A stretch of DNA of 64,000 nt from Pseudonocardia sp. TRM90224 (GCF_021245725.1 NZ_JAJGSX010000004.1:62001-126000); one strand, 5' to 3'. Positions 18,899 through 28,277 are shown, counted from the first letter of the stretch. A program made the numbers and translations. The notes: generated by a model not told the origin, from the sequence alone.

Positions 18899-20056
18899 GG
18901 CTTCGCCGGGCGCGTAGAGCCAGTCGACGTAGCGGTAGTCGTGGGGGTCGCGGTCGCGCAGCATCGCGTTGCGGACCGAGCGGAAGAGGCCGTCGCAGTG
19001 CCACAGGTCGCCCCAGTCGCGCGCGGTGCGCTGCACGCGGGCGGTGCGGACCGTCCGGATCTCGGCATAGTCGCGCAGCGCCGCATCCCAGCCCGACCCG
19101 TTCTCTATTTGCGCCGCGAGGCAGTGCGCGTCCTCCATCGCCTGGCAGGCGCCCTGGGCGAGGTACTGCAGCATCGGGTGGGCGGCGTCGCCGACGAGCG
19201 CGAGCCGCCGGTCCACCCACGTGGTGATCGGCTCGCGGTCGTACATCCGCCACCACCGGTCGCGCCAGAGGTGCGGCAGCCCCGACCGCACCAGCTCGCA
19301 CGTCCCGGCGAACGCGGCGTCCAGCTCGTCGGGCGTGCCCCAATCGGCTTCACCGGCAACCGCCCGCGGCGAACGGAACACCGCAACCTGGTTCAGCAAC
19401 TCCCCGCCGCGCAGCGGGTACTGCACGAAGTGGCAGTGCGGCCCGATGTAGATCACGACGTCGCGCAGCGCCACGTCCGGGGCATCAGGGGTGTCTGCGA
19501 CGGGCAGCGTGCCGCGGTACGCGACGTACGCCGAGCTGACCGGCTCGTCGCCGCTCAGCTGCCGGCGCAGCACCGAGCCCAGCCCATCGGCGCCGAGCAC
19601 GACCCGCCCGGTGTCGCGCCTGCCCGCGCTGACCGCTACGGCGCTGTCGGCAGCCTGCTCGACGCCGGTGACGTCGACCCCGGTCACCAGCTCCACACCG
19701 GCGGCCCGGCACGCGTCGAGGAGCACGGCGTGCAGGTCGCTGCGGTGGATCACGACGTACGGCGCCCCGTAGCGCCGCTCGACGTCGGCGAGGTCCAGGT
19801 GGGTGAGCTCGCGCCCGTCGACGGCGTCGCGCAGCACAGCCCTGCGCGGCAGCACTCCGGCGGCCACGACCTCGTCGAGCAGCCCCCACTCGCGCAGGAT
19901 CCGCGTGGCGTTCGGCGCGATCTGCAGGCCGGCGCCCACCTCGCCGAACCGCGACGCCTGCTCCAGCACCCGCACCGCGCAGCCCGTCCGGCTCACGGCG
20001 AGCGCAGCGGCGAGCCCACCGATGCCGCCGCCGACAACAACGACGTCCGTGCTCAC
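18851..20056 (-). CDS. FAD-dependent hydroxybenzoate hydroxylase (3-hydroxybenzoate 6-hydroxylase-like)
   Basis: Group A flavin monooxygenase of 401 residues. The N-terminal Rossmann motif is VVVGGGIGGLAAALAVSRTG, the DG motif is VVLGADGLGSVLR, and the second FAD motif is LALVGDAAHPMLQYLAQGACQAMEDA. The neighbouring gentisate dioxygenase gene overlaps its start by GTGA, so formation of gentisate from 3-hydroxybenzoate (or salicylate) is the best inference. The final 15 residues derive from an intergenic palindrome family. Confidence 0.88.
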   Translation of the reverse strand: MSTDVVVVGGGIGGLAAALAVSRTGCAVRVLEQASRFGEVGAGLQIAPNATRILREWGLLDEVVAAGVLPRRAVLRDAVDGRELTHLDLADVERRYGAPYVVIHRSDLHAVLLDACRAAGVELVTGVDVTGVEQAADSAVAVSAGRRDTGRVVLGADGLGSVLRRQLSGDEPVSSAYVAYRGTLPVADTPDAPDVALRDVVIYIGPHCHFVQYPLRGGELLNQVAVFRSPRAVAGEADWGTPDELDAAFAGTCELVRSGLPHLWRDRWWRMYDREPITTWVDRRLALVGDAAHPMLQYLAQGACQAMEDAHCLAAQIENGSGWDAALRDYAEIRTVRTARVQRTARDWGDLWHCDGLFRSVRNAMLRDRDPHDYRYVDWLYAPGEAVDNDVMAVVSAHKQP

Positions 20057-21159
20057 GGCCCCTGCTCGACCTCCACCCGGTCGGCGTGCAGCCGCTCGAA
20101 GATCGGGGTGTCGCTGAACCGGAAGAGGTCGAGCCCGGCGCCCGCGGTGAACGTCAGCGGCACCCACGACGGCACGACGACGAGGTCACCGCGCCCGACC
20201 GGCCACTCCCGCTCCGCCACCCGCGCGACGCCCTCGCCGTCGAAGACCTGCCAGACCGCCGAACCGACCTCGCGCCGCGACGCCGTTCGGACGCCCGCCC
20301 GCAGCCGGTGCATCTCCGCGCGGATCGTCGGCATCACGTCGCCGCCCGTTGTCGGGTTGGTGAACCGGACGGCCGCGTGCCCCGGCTCGATCACCCCTGG
20401 ATGCCCCTCGTCCTCCAGCGCCAGCTGGTCGGCGAGCGCGGCGTCGGTGTGCTCCCACCGGTAGGCCGCGATGGGCGAGCTCGGCGCCGGCGAAGGCTGC
20501 GAGACCGGCCGCAGGCCCGGATGCGCCCACAGCCGCTCGGCGCGCGAGCGCACAGGCGTCGAGCGGTCCTCGACGGCGTCCGGCCCCAGCTCGAAGAACG
20601 CCGAGCCGGTGGCGTGGACGAACGGGATGTCCAGCCCGTCCAGCCATGCCATCGGTGTGTCGCTCTGATTGTGGTGGCCGTGGAACCGCCATCCCGGGGT
20701 GAGCAGGAAGTCGCCGCGGCGCATCGCGACCGGGTCGCCGTCGACGACCGTCCAGACGCCTTCGCCCTCCACGACGAACCGGAAGGCGTGCTGGGTGTGG
20801 CGGTGCACCGGCGCGTCCTCGCGCGGGTTCAGGTACTGGATCGCGGCCCACAGCGTCGGCGTCGCGAACGGGGCGCCGCCGAGACCGGGGTTGGCGAGGG
20901 CGATCGCCCGCCGCTCGCCGCCGCGCCCGACCGGCACCAGCTCGCCCGCGCGCTCGGCCAGCTCGACCAGCTCCGACCACCGCCACCGGTGCGCGACGGC
21001 GGCAGGACGCGGGCTCGTCGGCATGAGGTCGCCGATCTCGGTCCAGAGCGGCACCAGCAGCTCACGCTCGAATCCGCGGTACAGCTCGTCCAGCTCCGGG
21101 GACGGGGTCGGCTGTCCCGGTGCGTCGAGCGCCTTGAGGCTCACGGGCGAGAGGGTCAC
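20053..21159 (-). CDS. Gentisate 1,2-dioxygenase (bicupin)
   Basis: Ring-cleaving iron dioxygenase converting gentisate to maleylpyruvate; 368 residues, the usual length. The N-terminal cupin has the metal motif YLNPREDAPVHRHTQHAFRFVVEGEG and GDFLLTPGWRFHGHHN. A second cupin-like half (about 250-355) lacks the full His set, as is normal. The GTG start at 21159 has a good AAAGGAG site. It is first in a two-gene operon with the hydroxylase and divergent from an IclR regulator. Maleylpyruvate isomerase and fumarylpyruvate hydrolase genes are not adjacent. Confidence 0.9.
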   Translation of the reverse strand: MTLSPVSLKALDAPGQPTPSPELDELYRGFERELLVPLWTEIGDLMPTSPRPAAVAHRWRWSELVELAERAGELVPVGRGGERRAIALANPGLGGAPFATPTLWAAIQYLNPREDAPVHRHTQHAFRFVVEGEGVWTVVDGDPVAMRRGDFLLTPGWRFHGHHNQSDTPMAWLDGLDIPFVHATGSAFFELGPDAVEDRSTPVRSRAERLWAHPGLRPVSQPSPAPSSPIAAYRWEHTDAALADQLALEDEGHPGVIEPGHAAVRFTNPTTGGDVMPTIRAEMHRLRAGVRTASRREVGSAVWQVFDGEGVARVAEREWPVGRGDLVVVPSWVPLTFTAGAGLDLFRFSDTPIFERLHADRVEVEQGP

Positions 21160-21231
21160 GGGGGGACACTCCTTTCGACCATCCTGGGGAAAGATAGTCG
21201 CGTTCTGGTGTGCCGAAGGGAGAATTCTGGG

Positions 21232-21945
21232 GTGCGGAACAAGCCGGCGTACGGCATCGAGTCGGTCGACCACGCGCTCCGGCTGGCGGTGCTGCTGCAG
21301 CGGGAGGGCCCGCAGCGGGTCACCGACGTCGCGGAGCGGCTCGGGGTCGCCCGCTCGACGGCGCACCGGCTGCTGGCCATGCTCGTCTACCACGACTTCG
21401 CCGAGCAAGACTCCGACCGGCGCTACATCGCCGGGCCGGCGCTGCGCGGGACCCTGCCGGCGGACGCCGGCCACGAGCACCTGCGTGCGGCCGCGCTGCC
21501 CCACCTGCGGACGCTCGTCGAGCGCAGCGGCGAGACCGCCAACCTGACGGTGCTGCTCGGCGACCAGGTCCTCTTCATCGCCACCGTCGAGTGCACGCAC
21601 GTGCTGCGGGTGGGCGACCGCGAGGGTCGCACGCTGCCGGCGCACCTCACGTCAGGTGGCAAGGTGCTGCTCGCCCGGCGCCCGCCCGCCGAGATCGCCG
21701 CCGCGTACGCCGGGACGGCCGTCGACGTGCCGGCGTTGCAACGGGCGCTGCGCCAGGTCCGCAAGCAGGAGTTCGGGGTGAACAACCAGGCCACCGAGGC
21801 CGGCGTCACCGCGATCGGGTGCGCGATCACCGATACCGCGGCGGTCTCGCTCGCGATGCCGACGGCCCGCTACTCGCGCGACCGGGTGCCGGAGTGGGTG
21901 GCGCTGCTGCGGGAGACGGCGGAGCGCATCGCCGGGACGCTCTGA
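21232..21945 (+). CDS. IclR-family transcriptional regulator
   Basis: A 237-residue regulator with an N-terminal winged helix (SVDHALRLAVLLQREGPQRVTDVAERLGVARSTAHRLLAML) and a C-terminal IclR effector domain (LTSGGKVLLARRPPAE, REQEFGVNNQAT-like stretch KQEFGVNNQATEAGVTAIG). It starts at GTG 21232 with an AAGGGAG site. The 72-bp divergent gap to the gentisate dioxygenase gene makes it the likely regulator of that operon, probably sensing an aromatic acid. Confidence 0.92.
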   Translation: MRNKPAYGIESVDHALRLAVLLQREGPQRVTDVAERLGVARSTAHRLLAMLVYHDFAEQDSDRRYIAGPALRGTLPADAGHEHLRAAALPHLRTLVERSGETANLTVLLGDQVLFIATVECTHVLRVGDREGRTLPAHLTSGGKVLLARRPPAEIAAAYAGTAVDVPALQRALRQVRKQEFGVNNQATEAGVTAIGCAITDTAAVSLAMPTARYSRDRVPEWVALLRETAERIAGTL

Positions 21946-22026
21946 GCAGGCCGGCTGAGCAAACGAGCGGCCCTTTCGTCCGGGTACTGGAATGCACCGG
22001 ATTCCGTGGAAGTGTCCGGCCGGAGA

Positions 22027-22428
22027 TCAGGGACGGCGGCTGCGAGGCCGTGATTTCGCGTCGTAGTCCACGCGTGCCTGTTCGACCTTGTCCAAGTTGC
22101 CGGACCATTCCGCGAGTGTCGCGAAAAGAGGTCCCAGGCTACGTCCCAGGTCGGTGATTTCGTACTCCACACGGGGTGGCACCTCGGGGTGGTAGGTGCG
22201 CACTACGAGCCCGTCGCGTTCCAGCTGCCGCAGCCGCTGGGTCAGCACCTTGGGTGTGATCGTGGTGATGCGGCGTTCCAGTTCCACGAACCGGTGCCGT
22301 CCGTACTCGTTGAGCGCCCACAGGATCGGCGTGGTCCACCGGCTGAAAACGATGTCGACCACGGGAGCGATCGGGCACGCCAGCTCCGGAGGGACCGCGG
22401 TTGTGGTCTCAGTCACCTCGACCGTCAC
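22027..22428 (-). CDS. HxlR-family transcriptional regulator
   Basis: A 133-residue winged-helix protein of the HxlR/MarR-like class: CPIAPVVDIVFSRWTTPILWALNEYGRHRFVELERRI followed by ITPKVLTQRLRQLERDGLVVRTYHPEVPPRVEYEITDLG. These features are diagnostic of HxlR proteins, which often sense aldehydes, quinones or oxidative stress. The GTG 22428 start has an AGAGGAAA site. It is divergent from an NmrA-like reductase. Confidence 0.93.
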   Translation of the reverse strand: MTVEVTETTTAVPPELACPIAPVVDIVFSRWTTPILWALNEYGRHRFVELERRITTITPKVLTQRLRQLERDGLVVRTYHPEVPPRVEYEITDLGRSLGPLFATLAEWSGNLDKVEQARVDYDAKSRPRSRRP

Positions 22429-22435
22429 TTTCCTC

Positions 22436-22445
22436 TAGGTACCTA
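22436..22445. promoter_or_regulatory. Candidate HxlR operator
   Basis: Perfect palindrome TAGGTACCTA lies 8 bp upstream of the hxlR start in the 79-bp divergent gap; a second CTACTAG-type half follows at once. HxlR proteins bind GTAC-containing palindromes, so this is the likely control site for both genes. Confidence 0.45.
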
Positions 22446-22507
22446 CTAGCTCCTCGACAGTAGCTTCGCCGGGTCCACAGAGAAATCCGGGAACCGGGGG
22501 TTCGAAA

Positions 22508-23353
22508 ATGATCGTGGTGTCGGGAGCGACCGGCAACGTCGGCCGCCCGCTCGTGCAGGCACTCGCCGCCGTCGGTGAGCAGGTGACGGCAGTGTCCCGT
22601 GGGGTCTCGGACACGACCGTGCCGGAGGGCGTCCGGCGCCGGCAGGCAGACCTGACCACCCCTGAAAGCCTGCGGCCCATCTTCAACGGCGCCGACGCGC
22701 TGTTCCTGCACGACGGCGGGGCCAGTGCCCATCTGTTGAACCCGCGGGACATCCTCGACGTCGCGAAAGCCGGCGGAGTCGGACGCATCGTGTTGCTGTC
22801 TTCCATAGGAGTCGTCACCCGAGCGCAGTCGGCGTCGCATGGAGGCATGATGCGGGAGTTCGAGGACGCCGTTCGGCAGTCGGGCACTGACTGGACGATC
22901 CTGCGACCGGGTGGCTTCAGCTCCAACGCGTATGCATGGGCCGAGTCGGTCCGGGCCCGACGGACGGTCGCCGCACCGTTCGGTGACGTCGGCCTGCCGA
23001 TCGTCGACCCTGCCGACATCGCCGAGGTCGCCGCGGCAGCCTTGCGCGAGGACGGTCACGGCGGGCAGTTCTACGAGTTGACCGGGCCTGCCCTCAGCAC
23101 ACCCCGGCAACGGGCCGACGTGATCGCCGACGCGCTCGGTGAGCCCATCCGGTTCGTCGAGCAGACCCGCGAGGAAGCGCACGCGCAGATGGCGCGGTTC
23201 ATGCCCGAGCCCGTGGTGGAGACCACCCTTGATGCCATCGGCGAGCCCAACGCCGCCGAGCAGCGGATCAGCCCTGATGTCGCGCGGGTCCTCGGCCGCG
23301 CGCCCCGCACCTTCGCCGACTGGGTCCAGCGCCACATCGCCGCCTTCCGGTGA
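22508..23353 (+). CDS. NmrA-like NAD(P)-binding protein
   Basis: A 281-residue atypical short-chain dehydrogenase of the NmrA/QOR2-like group. The N-terminal dinucleotide motif is MIVVSGATGNVGRPLVQAL. Later features are GRIVLLSSIGVVT and SGTDWTILRPGGFSSNAYAWAESVR. There is no canonical catalytic YxxxK, which is typical of NmrA-type sensors or quinone reductases. The pairing with a divergent HxlR regulator is the common arrangement for quinone- or aldehyde-responsive reductases. Confidence 0.88.
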   Translation: MIVVSGATGNVGRPLVQALAAVGEQVTAVSRGVSDTTVPEGVRRRQADLTTPESLRPIFNGADALFLHDGGASAHLLNPRDILDVAKAGGVGRIVLLSSIGVVTRAQSASHGGMMREFEDAVRQSGTDWTILRPGGFSSNAYAWAESVRARRTVAAPFGDVGLPIVDPADIAEVAAAALREDGHGGQFYELTGPALSTPRQRADVIADALGEPIRFVEQTREEAHAQMARFMPEPVVETTLDAIGEPNAAEQRISPDVARVLGRAPRTFADWVQRHIAAFR

Positions 23354-23375
23354 GACCGGCACCTACGATCATCGG

Positions 23376-24788
23376 ATGGCGTCCGTCCTGCTCGGTGTCG
23401 ACGTCGGCACCAGCTCCGTGAAGATCGTGGCGACCGGCACCGACGGCGCGCTCATAGCCGAGGCGACCGCTCCGCACGCGCTCTCCACCGCGGGCGGCGG
23501 TGCCGAGCAGGACCCGGACGACTGGTGGCGGACGGTCACCGCTCTCGCACCCCAGGTCGTTGCCGGGCACGATGTGCTCGGGGTGGCAGTGACCAGCCAG
23601 GCTCCGACGCTCGTCCCGGTCGGTGCCGACACGGCGGCGACGGGTCCGGCGCTGACCTGGCTGGACCGCCGCGCCGTCGACGACGCGCGCCGGCTCGCCG
23701 ACATCGCGCCCAGCCGCAACGGGCCCGACCCCTACTTCGGCACCGGCAAGCTGCCCTGGCTGCGCCGGGAGCGTCCGGACATCGCCGGGCGCACGCACCG
23801 GGTCGTCGCCGCCAACGGCTACATCGTCTTGCGCCTGACCGGCGGGTTCAGCCTCGACGACACGACGGCCTCGCTCATGCAGGGCTTCGACGAGGCCGCC
23901 GGCCGGTTCGACGAGCGGCTCGCCGGGCACGGCGTCGAGCTGCTCCCCGAGGTGGTCGCCCCGACCACCGTGGTCGGCGGGGTGACGTCGGCCGCCGCGG
24001 CCGCGACGGGCATCCCGGAGGGCACGCCGGTCGTTGCTGGCGGCAGCGACGCCGTCGGCGCCTGCCTGGAGGCCGGCTCGCTCGCCGTCGGCGACCCCGT
24101 CGTCGAGATGACCGGCTTCTCGACGGTCACGATGCTGCCGGTTGCGCCCGGCACGCACGTCCCCGGCTTCATCCACTGCCGCTCGGCGCTGCCGTCGGTT
24201 GATCTCCTGATCACGGCGCAGGTGACGTCCGGCGCGGCCGTCGACTGGCTCAACGGCCTGGTCGACGGCTCCGACCTGCGCGAATCCGGCCCGCTGCTGG
24301 AGCGCGACCGGCCGTCGCGGCTGACCGTCGTGCCCAGCCTCGCCGGCGAGCGGACGCCGGGCTGGGACCCGCACGCCCGCGGCACCGTCGACGGCATCGA
24401 CCTCGACACCGACGCCGTCGAGCTGATGCTCGCCACGCTCGAAGGCTCGGCGCTGGCGCTCGCCGACGACCTGGAGCAGGTGCGCCGCCACGGCTTCGAG
24501 CTGGCGTCGCTGCGCTGCACCGGCGGCGGCGCGCGCTCGCCGGCCTGGCTGCAGATCAAGGCCGACGCGACCGGGCTCCCGGTGCTGCGCCCCGCCGCGG
24601 GGCACGGCGCCGCGCAGGGCGCGTCCTACCTGGCGGGGGTCGCTCTCGGCCACTACGGCGCCGGCGAGGTGCGCGGGTTCGCGGCGAAGATCGAGTCGCG
24701 GCACGTCCCCGACCCGGCGCTGACCGCGCGCTACCGGGAGAAGCTCGTGCGGTTCCGCGAGACGGTCGCCTTCGGCCGCCACCGCTAA
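23376..24788 (+). CDS. FGGY-family carbohydrate kinase (xylulokinase-like)
   Basis: ATP-dependent sugar kinase of 470 residues. The N-terminal phosphate-1 motif is LLGVDVGTSSVKIVATG. The middle carries AAGTP-type IPEGTPVVAGGSDAVGACLEAGSL, and the C-terminal adenosine motif is LRCTGGGARSPAWLQIKADATGLPV. The sequence is closest to xylulokinase-type members, but FGGY specificity cannot be assigned by eye. ATG 23376 lies 22 bp after the NmrA-like gene. Confidence 0.85.
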   Translation: MASVLLGVDVGTSSVKIVATGTDGALIAEATAPHALSTAGGGAEQDPDDWWRTVTALAPQVVAGHDVLGVAVTSQAPTLVPVGADTAATGPALTWLDRRAVDDARRLADIAPSRNGPDPYFGTGKLPWLRRERPDIAGRTHRVVAANGYIVLRLTGGFSLDDTTASLMQGFDEAAGRFDERLAGHGVELLPEVVAPTTVVGGVTSAAAAATGIPEGTPVVAGGSDAVGACLEAGSLAVGDPVVEMTGFSTVTMLPVAPGTHVPGFIHCRSALPSVDLLITAQVTSGAAVDWLNGLVDGSDLRESGPLLERDRPSRLTVVPSLAGERTPGWDPHARGTVDGIDLDTDAVELMLATLEGSALALADDLEQVRRHGFELASLRCTGGGARSPAWLQIKADATGLPVLRPAAGHGAAQGASYLAGVALGHYGAGEVRGFAAKIESRHVPDPALTARYREKLVRFRETVAFGRHR

Positions 24789-24795
24789 CCCGCAC

Positions 24796-24864
24796 GAACT
24801 TCCCCATCGTTTTGGGTGGATGCGCGCCTGCAGAGCGCGCATCCACCCAAAACGGTGGGGAGAT
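24796..24864. repeat. Family A palindrome, copy 5, between convergent genes
   Basis: Outer arms GAACTTCCCCATCGTTTTG and CAAAACGGTGGGGA (one mismatch). Both inner arms are of the same type (GGTGGATGCGCGC and GCGCGCATCCACC), so this copy folds as a nearly continuous stem around CTGCAGA. It fills the whole gap between the FGGY kinase stop and the convergent SDR stop. Confidence 0.78.
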
Positions 24865-25692
24865 TCAGAACATGAAGCCGCCGCTGCAGACGATCGTCTG
24901 CCCGCTGATGTAGTCCGATTCCGGGACGCACATCAGGTAGACCGCGCCCGCGGCCTCCTGCGGGGTGCCGCCGCGCCCCAACGGGATGCTCGCTTCGAGG
25001 GTGCGCATGACGTCAGGGTTCACCCCGACGGCGATGGCGCGGCCCTCGACCTCGATCGAGCCGGTGCCCGCCGGGGCCTCGGTGAGGCGCGTGCGGATCA
25101 GCCCGAACGCCACCGAGTTGACGTTCACCTTGAACCGGCCCCACTCCTTCGCCATCACGCGGGTGATGCCGTTGACGCCCGCCTTCGCCGCCCCGTAGGC
25201 GACCTGGCCCGCATTGCCGCCCACCCCGGCCAGCGAGGAGATGTTGACGACCTTGCGGAACACCTCCCGGCCCTCCGCTGCCTCCTCGGCCGCGGCCTGC
25301 CGGATGTACGGCGCCGCTGCGCGCAGGATCCGCACGGGAGCGGTCATGTGCACGTCGATCATCGCGTACCACTGCTCGTCGGTCAGCTTCTGCACGACGC
25401 TGTCCCACGTGTAGCCGGCGTTGTTGACGATGATGTCGATGCGGCCGAACTCGTCGAGGGCAGCACGGACGAACCGCTCGCCGAAGTCGGGCTCGGTGAC
25501 GTTGCCTGCGCAGGCCACCGCGCCGGACCCGAGCTCGCGCACCGCGGCGGCGGTGTCGTCGGCGACCGCGGCGTCGAGGTCGTTGACGACGAGCCGCGCG
25601 CCCTCACCTGCCAGCTTGAGCGCGATCTCCCGCCCGATCCCCCTGCCGGAGCCGGATACGAGCGCGACCTTGCCGTCGAGTGTGCCCACCAC
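24865..25692 (-). CDS. Short-chain dehydrogenase, FabG/PhaB-like
   Basis: Classical SDR of 275 residues. The cofactor motif is ALVSGSGRGIGREIALKLA, followed by NNAG (IIVNNAGYTWDS), catalytic Ser in VNISSLAG, and YxxxK in VAYGAAKAGVNGITR. The C-terminus is the FabG-like SDYISGQTIVCSGGF. It lies last in an operon with acetoacetyl-CoA synthetase and PHA synthase, so acetoacetyl-CoA reduction to 3-hydroxybutyryl-CoA is the inferred role. The GTG start at 25692 is 18 bp after the depolymerase stop. Confidence 0.85.
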   Translation of the reverse strand: MVGTLDGKVALVSGSGRGIGREIALKLAGEGARLVVNDLDAAVADDTAAAVRELGSGAVACAGNVTEPDFGERFVRAALDEFGRIDIIVNNAGYTWDSVVQKLTDEQWYAMIDVHMTAPVRILRAAAPYIRQAAAEEAAEGREVFRKVVNISSLAGVGGNAGQVAYGAAKAGVNGITRVMAKEWGRFKVNVNSVAFGLIRTRLTEAPAGTGSIEVEGRAIAVGVNPDVMRTLEASIPLGRGGTPQEAAGAVYLMCVPESDYISGQTIVCSGGFMF

Positions 25693-25710
25693 AAGCCTTT
25701 CTCGGGGAGG

Positions 25711-26562
25711 TCAGCGCGGCTGCGCGCCGACGAGGAACTCGCGCACGACGCGGCCCGTCCAGGCCGCCGCGGAGATCAGGAAGAGGTGCCCGTCGTCGAC
25801 GACGAGCAGCCGGCTGCGCCGGATGAGCCGCGCCAGGATGCGGGCGTTGACCAGCGGGATGATCGGGTCGTCGGAGCCGGCGATGATCAACGTCGGCTGC
25901 CGCAGCAGCGCGAGCCACGGCAGGCTGGACCAACCGGCCAGCGCGAACTGCTGCAGGAGGTAGCCGCGGTGGCTCGTGCGGCGGAACCGGTCGACGGCCG
26001 CACTCCCCTCCGCCGCCCGCCCGCCGTAGATCGTGCCGGCGATGCGGCGCCGGTACTCGGGATCGTTGAAGCGCCGAGGGGTCATCAGCGCCGCCAGCAC
26101 CGCCGGCTTCGGCGGCACCATCAGTACTCCGGGGGAGGTCGCGGCGAGCACCAGCCGCCGGCAGCGGCGCGGGTTCTGCAGCGCGAACTGCTGCGCGGCC
26201 GCGCCGCCCCACGAGACACCGAGGACGTCGACCTGGCCGAACCCGAGCTCGTCGAGCATCTTCGACACCAGGACAGCCAGCGTCGATAGCCGGTAGGGCA
26301 GCTTGGGGAGCTGCGACCCGCCCGCGCCGGGCACGTCGAACGCGATCACCTCGATGTCGCCGACGGCGTCGGCGAACGGCGCGAGCAGCTCGAAGCTCGC
26401 CCCGATGCCGTTGAACAGCAACAACGGGGTGTGCGCGGCGGAGCCGGGCCAGACGGCCGTGCGGACGGCCGTGCCGCACACCTCGACCTCCCGGATCCGC
26501 ACCTCGCGGCGCGAGATCGGGCCGGACGGCGCCACGTCGTCGTCGATCGGCACGACGGTCAC
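25711..26562 (-). CDS. Alpha/beta hydrolase, intracellular PHA depolymerase-like (PhaZ)
   Basis: A 283-residue alpha/beta hydrolase. The oxyanion region is LLLFNGIGASFELLAPFADAV, the nucleophile elbow is VDVLGVSWGGAAAQQFA (GxSxG), the acid is in IIAGSDDPIIPL, and the base is VVDDGHLFL. This matches the poly(3-hydroxyalkanoate) depolymerase group found beside phaC. Its GTG start overlaps the PHA synthase stop by four bases. It probably releases hydroxyalkanoate from storage granules. Confidence 0.85.
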   Translation of the reverse strand: MTVVPIDDDVAPSGPISRREVRIREVEVCGTAVRTAVWPGSAAHTPLLLFNGIGASFELLAPFADAVGDIEVIAFDVPGAGGSQLPKLPYRLSTLAVLVSKMLDELGFGQVDVLGVSWGGAAAQQFALQNPRRCRRLVLAATSPGVLMVPPKPAVLAALMTPRRFNDPEYRRRIAGTIYGGRAAEGSAAVDRFRRTSHRGYLLQQFALAGWSSLPWLALLRQPTLIIAGSDDPIIPLVNARILARLIRRSRLLVVDDGHLFLISAAAWTGRVVREFLVGAQPR

Positions 26563-28277
26563 GCCCGCTCCATCACGTAGCGGCCGGGTGCCGGTCCCAG
26601 CACCGGGTACTCGCTGCTGCCGGCGACGTCCGGGGCCGCGACGGTCCGGCCGGAGCGCTCGCGCGTCCACGCGACGCCGTGGTCCCACCAGCTGCCCTGG
26701 TGCCGCTCGGAGCGTTCGAGCCACTCCTGCGCGGTACCCGTGAGGTCGGCGCCGGTGCTGAAGCTCGCCTTCGGGTTCTCCGGCGGGCAGACGATCGTCT
26801 GGATGTGCCCGCTGTTGCCGAGCACGAACGTGCTGCGCGGGCCGAGCACCTGCGCGCTGCGGTAGACGCTCTGCCAGACGCAGAGGTGGTCGTTCTTCGC
26901 GCCGAGCACGTAGCTGTCGAAGCCCAGCTCGGCGACGTCCGCGATCGGTGTGCCACGCACCTGCATCGCGCCGGGCGTGACGAACGGGTTGGCGTGGACG
27001 AACTCGCTGAAGTCGCTGTTGAACTGGGCCGTCATCCCGGTGGCGTCCTCGTTCCAGTAGAGGACGTCGAACGCGGGCGGCCGGTCGCCCATCAGGTAGT
27101 TGCTCACCCAGTAGTTCCAGATGAGGTCGTTGGCCCGCAGCATCGCGAAGAGCAGCGTGAACTCCTTGGCGCTCATCCGCTTGTTGCGCAACGCGTCGGC
27201 CACCCGCTCCGGCGCCGCCGGGTCGTCCTTGTCCATGAACGCCCCGATGCTGGGCGCCTCCGCCATCGCCTCCGTATCGAGCGGGGAGACGACCAGGAGC
27301 AACGAGTTGATCTTCTTTGCGCCGGTCGCGGCGTGGTGCGCCGCGAGCGAGACGGCTACCGGACCCGCGCCGCACACGGCCCACATGTTGACGGTCTCGG
27401 ACGCGCTGATCTGCGAGGCGGCGTCGAGCGCGGTGTCGATCGCGTCGCGGTACTCCTGCATGCCCCACAGGTCGTGACGGGCCTGCGGATTGCGCCAGAC
27501 GATGCAGTAGACGGTGAAGCCGCTCCGCACGTAATGCTCGATCACGCTGCGCCCCGGGGCGAGGTCGAACACGTAGAACTTGTTGACGATCGAGGGCACG
27601 ATCAGGATCGGCTGCTCGTGCACCTCCGTGCTCTGCGGCGCGTACTGGATCAGCTCGAACATCTCGGTGCGCAGCACGACCGAGCCCGGCGTGCACGCGA
27701 GGTTGCGGCCGACCTCGAACGCGGTGCCGTCGACCTGCGCCGGGATCGGGCGACCGCTCCGCACGTCGCCCAGGGCGTTGCGGGCACCGCGCAGCAGGCT
27801 CATCCCCCGCGTCTCGCGGGCCCTGCGCAGCGCCGCCGGGTTCCCGAGCAGGAAGTTGGTGGGCGCCAACGCGTCGCCGACCTGCGCCATCAGGAACCTG
27901 ATCCGCTCCGACTGCCGGTCGGTGCCACCGGCCCGCTCGGCATAGCGGTCCATCGACTCGCGCAGCGCGAGGTACCCCTGCAGCAACCCCGCGTAGAGCG
28001 GGTTCTCGCGCCATTGCGCATCGGTGAACCGGCGGTCGCCGCGCACCGGTTCCCGATGGCGTTCCCCCGCCGCGACGAGGCCGATCTCGCTGACGAACCC
28101 GAGCACCGAGCGCGCGACCACGGTCGGGCGCCGCAACGCGTCGCCGGCGAGCGACCGGGCCGTGCCGATCAGGTCGCTCGGCCGGAAGTCGCCCATCACC
28201 TGCTGGCCGAGCACGTTGTCGACGGTGCGGTCGGTGGATTCTGCGCGGTCGGTGGATTCTGCGGTGTCGGCGGCCAT
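26559..28277 (-). CDS. phaC: Polyhydroxyalkanoate synthase (class I-like)
   Basis: Polymerises 3-hydroxyacyl-CoA into PHA; 572 residues, the usual length. The N-terminal PhaC domain includes FTDAQWRENPLYAGLLQGYL. In the catalytic region the lipase-box-like elbow reads MWAVCGAGPVAV: Cys302 is present, but the first Gly of the usual GxCxG is Ala. The acid is in LGAKNDHLCVWQS and the base in LGNSGHIQTIV. A short duplication (AESTDR twice) lies at the N-terminus. It starts one base after the preceding stop, so it is tightly coupled to acetoacetyl-CoA synthetase. Confidence 0.92.
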   Translation of the reverse strand: MAADTAESTDRAESTDRTVDNVLGQQVMGDFRPSDLIGTARSLAGDALRRPTVVARSVLGFVSEIGLVAAGERHREPVRGDRRFTDAQWRENPLYAGLLQGYLALRESMDRYAERAGGTDRQSERIRFLMAQVGDALAPTNFLLGNPAALRRARETRGMSLLRGARNALGDVRSGRPIPAQVDGTAFEVGRNLACTPGSVVLRTEMFELIQYAPQSTEVHEQPILIVPSIVNKFYVFDLAPGRSVIEHYVRSGFTVYCIVWRNPQARHDLWGMQEYRDAIDTALDAASQISASETVNMWAVCGAGPVAVSLAAHHAATGAKKINSLLLVVSPLDTEAMAEAPSIGAFMDKDDPAAPERVADALRNKRMSAKEFTLLFAMLRANDLIWNYWVSNYLMGDRPPAFDVLYWNEDATGMTAQFNSDFSEFVHANPFVTPGAMQVRGTPIADVAELGFDSYVLGAKNDHLCVWQSVYRSAQVLGPRSTFVLGNSGHIQTIVCPPENPKASFSTGADLTGTAQEWLERSERHQGSWWDHGVAWTRERSGRTVAAPDVAGSSEYPVLGPAPGRYVMERA

